This document shows positions 1-4,739 of a stretch of DNA of 11,373 nt, one piece after another. The first letter of the stretch is position 1. Every line of letters begins with the position of its first letter. The stretch covers positions 1 through 11,373 of the forward strand of contig JALWRJ010000524.1 of assembly GCA_026994125.1 (NCBI GenBank), in the 5' to 3' direction. The notes beneath the pieces were generated by a model, which searched no databases, was not told where the DNA came from, and saw nothing but the letters and a program-made list of their open reading frames with translations. This DNA is from Cyclobacteriaceae bacterium. GTDB lineage: Bacteria > Bacteroidota > Bacteroidia > Cytophagales > Cyclobacteriaceae. Made by a program: the position numbers and the translations under genes.

Positions 1-1
1 A

Positions 2-199
2 AATAACATCCCAATAATTTTCTATTTTAATGGCACCCATGCCGATTACCACAAGCCCACCGATACGGTTGATAAAATTGAGTTTGACTTACTCCAAAAA
101 AGAGCACAGTTGGTGTTTTACACCGCCTGGGTAATTGCCAACCGCGACCAACGCCTAACCGTGGATAAGTTAAAGGACACCTCTGTGGAAAATCATTAA
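2..199 (+). CDS. M28-family metallopeptidase, C-terminal fragment (5' end outside window)
   Basis: The first 65 codons of the window are open in this frame and end at TAA 197-199. The text IPIIFYFNGTHADYHKPTDT, followed by VDKI, is the characteristic C-terminal end of M28 zinc aminopeptidases. In that family the His of the YHxPxDT segment (residue 17 of the fragment) is a zinc ligand, and the downstream Asp-Thr pair is conserved. The remaining helix, up to the stop, matches the usual end of the fold. These enzymes are usually exported in Bacteroidota and release N-terminal amino acids from peptides, but no signal peptide can be judged because the start lies outside the window. The family call is firm; substrate specificity cannot be inferred from this piece. 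Confidence 0.8.
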   Translation, partial: NNIPIIFYFNGTHADYHKPTDTVDKIEFDLLQKRAQLVFYTAWVIANRDQRLTVDKLKDTSVENH

Positions 200-234
200 T
201 GTTTATACGTTCCAAAAGGTTTACAAAATATGCT

Positions 235-254
235 AACGAAGGTTTTCGTTTTTT
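235..254 (+). terminator. Probable rho-independent terminator of the peptidase gene
   Basis: AACGAA (235-240), a GGTT loop and TTCGTT (245-250) form a 6-bp hairpin that runs directly into further T residues. It lies 36 bases after the peptidase stop and just before the promoter of the next gene. The stem is short and A/T-rich, so efficiency is uncertain. Confidence 0.45.
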
Positions 255-263
255 AAAAAAGAT

Positions 264-271
264 TACCTTTG
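264..271 (+). promoter_or_regulatory. Bacteroidota-type -7 promoter element for the transaldolase gene
   Basis: TACCTTTG is an exact match to the Bacteroidota sigma-ABfr -7 consensus TAnnTTTG. It sits 44 bases before the ATG at 316, which leaves a leader of about 35-40 nt. A T-rich stretch at 243-253 could serve as a poor -33 element, but no clean TTTG is present at the right distance. The call rests on the -7 match and its position. Confidence 0.55.
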
Positions 272-315
272 CACGAATTTAAACTTAAATTAAAGCGGGC
301 GCAGCCCAATACGTT

Positions 316-1323
316 ATGGAATTATACCTTGATTCAGCCGATTTAGAAGAAATTAAAGAAGCCTTTGACCTGGGTTTTATAAAAGGGTTAACCACTACCC
401 CAACTTTTATGCACCGCCATGGTGTTACCGATATCGATGGCCTTATTGTAGAACTTTCTAAAATAGTACCTATTTTGCAAATTGAAGCCTTGGGCGATAC
501 AGCCGAAGATATTTTGGCCGAAGCCGAGCGGCAACTTGCCCTGGGGCTTGATATAAAAAAAACGGTGTTTAAAATACCGGTTTCGCTCGAAGGTGTTAAG
601 GCTTGTAAAATGCTAAAAGAAAAGGGCATGCTGGTAAATGTGCATTTAGTTTATACCCTACAGCAAGCTTATATGGCCATGGAAGCCGGAGCCGATTATG
701 TATGCCCGTTGGTAGGCCGTTTGCAAGACCAGGGTACCGATGCCCTTGACCTGGTAGCACAGTGTGTAGATGCTGTTGAAACCTATGGCTACGATTCAAA
801 AATTATGTTTTCATCAGTTCGATACCCCGAGCATATCCGTAACGCCCTCAATATAGGGGTACATGTATGCACCATTCCCTGGAAAGTAATGAAGCAACTT
901 ACTTCCAACCACTTTACCGAGGTAGGTATTTCGCAGTTTGTCGAGCATACTAAACTAATGACTGTGAAGGTAAAAGATGTACTCTCTGGCACCAATCCAA
1001 CCGTTTCGCTAGATAGCCCCATAACCGATGCTTTGGTAAAAATGACCTCTTCAGGGTTTGGTTGCGTAGCGGTACTTGCTGCCGATGGTAAATTAGCAGG
1101 CACCTTTACTGATGGTGATTTACGTAGGCTGGTTGAAACCGAAGGAGAAGACGCTATCAGTAAAAAAATGAGCGACCTCTCATTTAACACCCCAATAACC
1201 ATTCAGGGCGATGTGCTTTTACACGAAGCCTCCAAATTGTTTCACGAAAAAGGAGTAGATAACCTTATTGTTCTTAATGGCGATGAAGTAGTAGGCCAAA
1301 TTGATATTCAGGATTTGAAATAG
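316..1323 (+). CDS. Transaldolase-family protein fused to tandem CBS domains
   Basis: This is a 335-residue fusion. Residues 1 to about 215 resemble the short transaldolase / fructose-6-phosphate aldolase (FSA/TalC) family. They start MELYLDSADL with Asp6, carry the Schiff-base Lys at position 86 (VFKIPV), Arg135 and Ser167. Residues 218-335 are two CBS domains, the first with the TDGDLRR motif (265-271) typical of the C-terminus of KdsD/KpsF arabinose-5-phosphate isomerases; CBS pairs often bind nucleotides or sugar nucleotides and act as regulatory modules. Compared from memory with E. coli FSA, the conserved Asn28 is Thr, Thr109 is His110, and Gln59 is Glu57 (the transaldolase-type residue). 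An aldol or transaldol reaction on a sugar phosphate is likely, but the substrate is unknown and this is probably not the housekeeping Tal. No Shine-Dalgarno site precedes the ATG. The ancestral next gene was probably the KdsC-like phosphatase, starting 5 bases after this stop. Confidence 0.8.
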   Translation: MELYLDSADLEEIKEAFDLGFIKGLTTTPTFMHRHGVTDIDGLIVELSKIVPILQIEALGDTAEDILAEAERQLALGLDIKKTVFKIPVSLEGVKACKMLKEKGMLVNVHLVYTLQQAYMAMEAGADYVCPLVGRLQDQGTDALDLVAQCVDAVETYGYDSKIMFSSVRYPEHIRNALNIGVHVCTIPWKVMKQLTSNHFTEVGISQFVEHTKLMTVKVKDVLSGTNPTVSLDSPITDALVKMTSSGFGCVAVLAADGKLAGTFTDGDLRRLVETEGEDAISKKMSDLSFNTPITIQGDVLLHEASKLFHEKGVDNLIVLNGDEVVGQIDIQDLK

Positions 1324-1328
1324 CCTGT

Positions 1329-1378
1329 ATGGATTTTTCAAACACCCGGGTCATTAAAGATAAATTTGAAGCCATAGG
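1329..1378. repeat. 50-bp direct repeat, left copy (5' end of HAD phosphatase gene)
   Basis: This 50-bp stretch is identical to 2368-2417 and begins exactly at an ATG. The base before it differs between copies (T here, C there), and the bases after it diverge (CGGGAAA here, AGGCGAG there). It lies 5 bases after the transaldolase stop, where an operon partner would be expected. It is therefore probably the original 5' end of the phosphatase gene, cut off by the cassette. Confidence 0.95.
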
Positions 1379-1408
1379 CGGGAAATCTCATCTTTCTGCC
1401 TGTGGTGT

Positions 1409-1440
1409 TTTGTTTTTTTACATCTATTTTCTTATATTAA
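1409..1440 (+). promoter_or_regulatory. Possible internal promoter of the cassette
   Basis: TTTG at 1409-1412 is followed 20 bases later by TATATTAA (1433-1440), a partial match to TAnnTTTG. This is placed correctly to transcribe the antitoxin-like gene with a very short leader. The region is T-rich, so chance similarity is likely enough to keep confidence low. Read-through from the transaldolase promoter is an alternative. Confidence 0.25.
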
Positions 1441-1459
1441 ACGTTAGTTTAAGTTAAAA

Positions 1460-1765
1460 ATGCAAGCTACTACTACCCCCGGGTTTTTAAGAAAAGAATT
1501 GTTTTGGGATGTAAATTTCGATCACTTGGATGTTGAATTAAATAAGTCCCTGATAATCCAAAGAATAATTGACTTTGGTACTTGGGATGAATTCCTGAAA
1601 ATGGTTAAATTTTATGGCGAAAATTCGGTAATAAAAGAATCCTTGAAAAACAGAGAATTGTCTGCACACGGAGCAAGCTTTATAAGCCATTATTTTAACA
1701 AGGATATTGAAGAATTTATATGCTACAAAAGAAGACAGTCGAGCCCGGAACCTTTTCACTTTTAG
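1460..1765 (+). CDS. Small DUF6922-like protein, probable antitoxin partner of the AbiEii protein
   Basis: This 101-residue soluble protein has an LFWDVNFDHLD segment (residues 14-24) and a C-terminal NRELSAHGASFISHYFN region, then KRRQSSPEPFHF at its end. It resembles the small DUF6922-type proteins that commonly precede AbiEii-family nucleotidyltransferase genes in Bacteroidota. It has no recognisable winged-helix AbiEi antitoxin domain, and at this size could not hold a full AbiEi protein. Its last 46 bases overlap the start of the downstream gene in another frame, so the two are surely translated in a coupled way, as in toxin-antitoxin operons. The start at 1460 is two bases after the stop of the truncated remnant. 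Assignment as antitoxin rests on position and overlap, not on known biochemistry. Confidence 0.7.
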   Translation: MQATTTPGFLRKELFWDVNFDHLDVELNKSLIIQRIIDFGTWDEFLKMVKFYGENSVIKESLKNRELSAHGASFISHYFNKDIEEFICYKRRQSSPEPFHF

Positions 1766-2343
1766 AAAAATTTGCTAAGGCAGATGCGCTTAAAGGTTTT
1801 GCTTTGGTAGGTGGCACTGCTCTTAGTTTACAGCTTGGCCACCGTATAAGCACCGGCCTCGATTTTTTTTCGCAAACAGATTTTGATACAAAACGCATAA
1901 AGGATTTTTTAGAAGTAAATGATAGCCGATTGGTGTACGCTCGCATAGGGAAAAATTTAGTGCAAGCCACCACATGTGGGGTTAAAGTAGATTTTGCCAG
2001 TCATAAATATCCCGTAATTAAAGAAGGAATTTCTTTTCATAAAATATATATTTTTTCGATTGAAGACATTGCTGCCATGAAATTGGGAGCCATCTTATCC
2101 CGTGGGAAAAAGCGTGATTTTATAGATGTAGCTCGATTAATGGATAGCTTAGGCTTGGTTAATATGTTGAGGTTTTTTCAAGAAAAATATAACCAGCAAA
2201 GCATATTTCATGTGATTAAGGGGCTTGGGTATTTTGCTGATGCCGAGCAAGATACCGAACCTCTAAAAATAATAGACCCAGCTTACAACTGGGAAAACGC
2301 AAAAAAAATAATTAGTAAGGGAATTCGAGGATTGGGCAGGTAA
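1720..2343 (+). CDS. AbiEii/AbiGii-family nucleotidyltransferase (toxin-like), possibly inactive
   Basis: This 207-residue protein belongs to the AbiEii/AbiGii nucleotidyltransferase family, toxins of phage-abortive-infection and toxin-antitoxin systems that modify nucleic acids such as tRNA. Visible motifs are GGTALSLQLGHRIS (31-44), a third acidic residue in KVDF (Asp91), and the C-terminal core ED(115-116)..K121..R128..KRD(131-133)FID(134-136). The metal-binding motif usually read as DLDFF is GLDFF here: Gly46 (codon GGC at 1855-1857) replaces the first Asp, while Asp48 remains. Loss of that residue would be expected to weaken or abolish nucleotidyl transfer, although the reading frame is otherwise intact. 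The start ATG at 1720 lies inside the preceding gene. A stretch of eight T residues (1863-1870) follows the motif. Confidence 0.82.
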   Translation: MLQKKTVEPGTFSLLEKFAKADALKGFALVGGTALSLQLGHRISTGLDFFSQTDFDTKRIKDFLEVNDSRLVYARIGKNLVQATTCGVKVDFASHKYPVIKEGISFHKIYIFSIEDIAAMKLGAILSRGKKRDFIDVARLMDSLGLVNMLRFFQEKYNQQSIFHVIKGLGYFADAEQDTEPLKIIDPAYNWENAKKIISKGIRGLGR

Positions 2344-2367
2344 TTAAATCATTCTAAACAAAAAACC

Positions 2368-2417
2368 ATGGATTTTTCAAACACCCGGGTCATTAAAGAT
2401 AAATTTGAAGCCATAGG
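2368..2417. repeat. 50-bp direct repeat, right copy (5' end of intact HAD gene)
   Basis: Identical to 1329-1378, starting at the ATG of the intact phosphatase gene. Its last base is the first base of a perfect 21-bp palindrome (2417-2437). Because the repeat begins at the ATG, the phosphatase protein is unaltered but its upstream DNA is now cassette sequence. Confidence 0.95.
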
Positions 2418-3090
2418 AGGCGAGTTTAACTCGCCTCTTACATTGTTTCAAAACAAACTACCCCATATTAAAGCCTATATTTTTGATTGGGACGGGGTAT
2501 TTAACAATGGGGTTAAACAAGATAACAACGGCAGCCCATTTTCAGAGCCTTCGAGCATGGGTATAAATATGTTGCGTTTTAGTGGCTATCTAAAAACAAA
2601 CGACATCCCTCATGTGTTTATTATTACAGGGGAAAACAACTTGTCGGCTATTAACCTGGCTACGCGAGAACACTTTACCGCTGTGTTTTTAAATGCCCGA
2701 AACAAAATAGATGCACTAACCTTTATTGCCACCCAATACCACTTAACCCCTCAACAGATAGCCTTTGTTTTTGACGATATTTTGGACTTAGGTTTGGCAA
2801 GCAAAGTGGCTTTAAGGTTTCAGGTAAAACGAAAAGCCAGCCCTTTAACCGATGCATTTATAAAAAAAAATAAGTTGGCCGACTACCTGACGGCCACCCA
2901 GGGAGGCCAGCACGCTGTTCGCGAAGTATGCGAATTGCTTATAGGACTAAACGGTAACTTTGAGCAAACCCTGGCAGAAAGAATGAATTTTTCCAAAGGC
3001 TACCAGCAATATTTAGCACTACGAAACCAATTGAAAACCGGTATTTATAATCTTAAATCGGGAAAAATAGAAGTTTTAAACGCTGAATAA
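2368..3090 (+). CDS. KdsC-like HAD-superfamily phosphatase
   Basis: This 240-residue HAD phosphatase resembles KdsC (Kdo-8-phosphate phosphatase) and the related domain of CMP-sialate synthases. Motif I is FDWDG with Asp40 and Asp42; motif II is IITGEN with Thr87; the motif III Lys is about residue 113; motif IV is VFDDILD with Asp136, Asp137 and Asp140. TQGGQHAVREVCELLIG (178-194) matches the C-terminal GGxGAVREV signature of KdsC. A 35-residue N-terminal extension and a C-terminal tail make it longer than KdsC of about 188 residues. It probably dephosphorylates a sugar- or ulosonate-phosphate; being formerly adjacent to an aldolase-like gene suggests it acts on that enzyme's product. It may be a paralogue of a canonical KdsC elsewhere. 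The start follows 24 bases of A-rich cassette DNA, giving it a foreign leader. Confidence 0.8.
   Translation: MDFSNTRVIKDKFEAIGGEFNSPLTLFQNKLPHIKAYIFDWDGVFNNGVKQDNNGSPFSEPSSMGINMLRFSGYLKTNDIPHVFIITGENNLSAINLATREHFTAVFLNARNKIDALTFIATQYHLTPQQIAFVFDDILDLGLASKVALRFQVKRKASPLTDAFIKKNKLADYLTATQGGQHAVREVCELLIGLNGNFEQTLAERMNFSKGYQQYLALRNQLKTGIYNLKSGKIEVLNAE
2417..2437. repeat. Perfect 21-bp palindrome inside the HAD gene, at the duplication boundary
   Basis: GAGGCGAGTT (2417-2426), one central T, and AACTCGCCTC (2428-2437) form a perfect 10-bp inverted repeat. It encodes codons 17-23 of the phosphatase (around GGEFNSP). The 50-bp duplication stops at its first base, and the left copy lacks it. It could form a stable hairpin in mRNA or a cruciform in DNA. 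Whether it is a target-site feature, a resident palindromic repeat, or coincidence is not resolved. Confidence 0.85.
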
Positions 3091-3130
3091 TAAAGGTTCT
3101 TGGTTTTGAAAACAGAGGCTGTTGTGTATC

Positions 3131-3155
3131 TGTTGCTTTCATTCAAAGGGCAACA
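3131..3155 (+). other. Weak hairpin downstream of the HAD gene
   Basis: TGTTGC (3131-3136) pairs with GCAACA (3150-3155), with extra TTT/AAA pairing inside. No T-run follows, so it is a poor candidate for a rho-independent terminator. The rest of 3091-3300 shows no open frame or clear structure. Confidence 0.25.
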
Positions 3156-3315
3156 AATAGCTGGTAAAAGTTTTATGTTACATGCACCCCTAATCTTATA
3201 AACCTCCGGTAAATTAACGGTTTGAATGATTGGCCTGGAAGAAATAAAATACAGGTGAATTATTCGGCTTAAAATTCTATCTTAAAAATGGTCGGTTTTT
3301 CAACTTTTAATTTAG

Positions 3316-3323
3316 TAATTTTG
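3316..3323 (+). promoter_or_regulatory. Bacteroidota-type -7 promoter element for the nqr operon
   Basis: TAATTTTG matches TAnnTTTG exactly and lies 34 bases before the nqrA ATG, giving a leader of roughly 25-30 nt. TTTTTC at 3296-3301 is a possible but weak -33 element at the right distance. The leader also holds a small hairpin, ACTTC-AAC-GAAGT (3328-3340). No Shine-Dalgarno site precedes the ATG, which is normal for this phylum. Confidence 0.6.
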
Positions 3324-3357
3324 CCCCACTTCAACGAAGTCTAATTCGATAGATAAT

Positions 3358-4725
3358 ATGTCTAAAATTATTAAGCTTAGGAAAGGATTTGATATCAACC
3401 TGGCCGGTAAAGCTGAACACAAGGTTTCTGATTCGCAACATGCGAACACCTATGCCGTAAAACCCACCGATTTTATTGGAATGCAACGCCCTAAGGCACT
3501 GGTAGCTGTAGGCGACATCGTTAAGGCAGGCACCCCTGTTTTAATAGATAAAAAGCATGAAGATGTAAAATATGTGGCTCCGGTAAGTGGCGAAATCGTT
3601 GATATCAAACGAGGTGAAAAAAGAAAATTGCTCGAAATAGTTATTTTGGCCGATAAAACCATGGAGTTTGAATCGTTTGCCAAGTATTCGGTGAGCGATT
3701 TAGCTAAACTGAGTAAAGACGAGCTAAAAGAGCAAATGTTTAAAGGGGGTGTTTGGCCCAACATTATCATGCGCCCTTACGGGGTAGTGGCCGATGCCAA
3801 CGATTCGCCCAAGGCCATCTTTATTAGTGGTTTTGATACCAGCCCGCTAGCACCCGATTATAACGTTATTTATAAAGGCGAAGAGCAGGCTTTCCAAGCC
3901 GGGATTCAAGTGCTGAAAAAATTTACCGAAGGTGCCATACATATAAATGTAAATGGTGCAGATGAGGTAAATCCTATTTTTTTAAATGCCGAAGGCGTAC
4001 AGGTAAATAAGTTTATCGGTAAACATCCGGTAGGTAATGTGGGGGTTCAAATTCACCATATCGACCCCATAAATAAAGGGGATGTAGCTTGGACTGTACA
4101 ACCCGCAGGGGTTATCCAAATAGGCAAATTGTTTTTAGAAGGCAAGTTCGATGCTTCAAAAATAATTGCACTTACAGGTTCCGAAGTAGCTAACCCCCAA
4201 TATTTTAAAACGTATGGAGGTGCTGCGGTTAAAGCCTTTACCCAAGGCAATTTAAAGCAAGAGCATGTTCGCTATGTAAGTGGCAATGTACTTACCGGAG
4301 AAAATATTGGCCAGGAGGGCCACTTGGGCTTTTATACCAACCAGTTTACCATTTTACCCGAAGGCGACCATTTCCAGTTTATGGGTTGGATAGCTCCAAC
4401 AGCTAAAAAACTCAGCTTTCATCGAGCCTTTGGCTTGCTTTCGTTTATAAATAGCAGCAACAAAGAATACGTGCTCGATACCAATATGCAAGGGGAACCT
4501 CGCGCTTTTGTACAAACCGGAGCCTTTGAAAAAGTGGTACCCATGGATATTTACCCTACCCATTTGCTTAAAGCCATTTTAGCCGAAGATTTTGACGAAA
4601 TGGAAGCACTGGGCTTGTATGAAATTATTGAAGAAGATTTTGCGTTGTGTGAATTTATAGACGTATCAAAACATAATGTACAAGCTATTGTTCGCGAAGG
4701 GTTAGATCTGCTTCAGTATAGTTAA
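3358..4725 (+). CDS. nqrA: Na+-translocating NADH:quinone reductase subunit A
   Basis: This 455-residue protein (Vibrio NqrA has about 446) carries the typical start SKIIKLRKGFDINLAGKAEH and the conserved biotinyl/lipoyl-like N-terminal fold (AVGDIVKAGTPVLIDKK, then VAPVSGEIVDIKRGEKR). The IFISGFDTSPLAPD segment (about 154-167) is the NqrA signature. NqrA is the peripheral cytoplasmic subunit linked to quinone binding in the Na+-pumping respiratory complex NqrABCDEF. It has no transmembrane segments, as expected. It is the first gene of the operon, behind a good -7 element, with nqrB 14 bases downstream of its stop. Confidence 0.97.
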   Translation: MSKIIKLRKGFDINLAGKAEHKVSDSQHANTYAVKPTDFIGMQRPKALVAVGDIVKAGTPVLIDKKHEDVKYVAPVSGEIVDIKRGEKRKLLEIVILADKTMEFESFAKYSVSDLAKLSKDELKEQMFKGGVWPNIIMRPYGVVADANDSPKAIFISGFDTSPLAPDYNVIYKGEEQAFQAGIQVLKKFTEGAIHINVNGADEVNPIFLNAEGVQVNKFIGKHPVGNVGVQIHHIDPINKGDVAWTVQPAGVIQIGKLFLEGKFDASKIIALTGSEVANPQYFKTYGGAAVKAFTQGNLKQEHVRYVSGNVLTGENIGQEGHLGFYTNQFTILPEGDHFQFMGWIAPTAKKLSFHRAFGLLSFINSSNKEYVLDTNMQGEPRAFVQTGAFEKVVPMDIYPTHLLKAILAEDFDEMEALGLYEIIEEDFALCEFIDVSKHNVQAIVREGLDLLQYS

Positions 4726-4739
4726 TAGATGAATTGAAT

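Larger units (their letters stand above)
1329..1457 (+). pseudogene. Truncated 5' remnant of HAD phosphatase gene, read into cassette DNA
   Basis: This is a 42-codon open frame. Residues 1-18 (MDFSNTRVIKDKFEAIGG) are identical to the start of the intact phosphatase at 2368. The remainder (from KSHLSAC onward) is unrelated, low-complexity and hydrophobic, because it reads T-rich cassette DNA. None of the HAD catalytic motifs are included, so it cannot be an enzyme. It ends at TAA 1455-1457, only two bases before the ATG of the next gene. If it is still translated, it could deliver ribosomes to that gene. Being a remnant is clear; having any role as a leader peptide is inference. Confidence 0.75.
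1379..2367 (+). mobile_element. Inserted toxin-antitoxin-like cassette flanked by 50-bp direct repeats
   Basis: About 989 bp lie between two identical 50-bp copies of the phosphatase 5' end and contain exactly two overlapping genes, a DUF6922-like protein and an AbiEii-family protein. No transposase, integrase or terminal inverted repeats are visible: the left end (CGGGAAATCTC) and right end (CTAAACAAAAAACC) are not complementary. The arrangement fits 'insertion with long target duplication', described for restriction-modification and other small modules, in which the target gene is regenerated at one edge. The duplicated segment is direct observation; the direction of the event (insertion rather than gain by tandem duplication and replacement) is inferred. 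Confidence 0.65.

Noticed and set aside
285..1202. Long minus-strand open frames (285-629 and 789-1202) under the transaldolase gene
   Set aside because: They mirror the codon pattern of the strongly supported plus-strand gene; their Ser/Ile-rich translations show no domain.
1379..2367. Cassette as an insertion-sequence or transposon copy
   Set aside because: No transposase, no terminal inverted repeats and a 50-bp duplication, far longer than usual insertion-sequence target duplications.
2862..2870. A9 run in the HAD gene, with a similar A9 run near the nqrC end (6636-6644) and T8 in the AbiEii gene (1863-1870), as possible phase-variation tracts
   Set aside because: All genes are in frame, homopolymers of this length are common in A/T-rich genomes, and single sequences give no evidence of length variation.
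4729..4737. ATGAATTGA minimal upstream frame before nqrB, and TTG 4734 as nqrB start
   Set aside because: A two-residue peptide is probably chance; TTG adds just two residues, whereas ATG 4740 gives a normal NqrB start.
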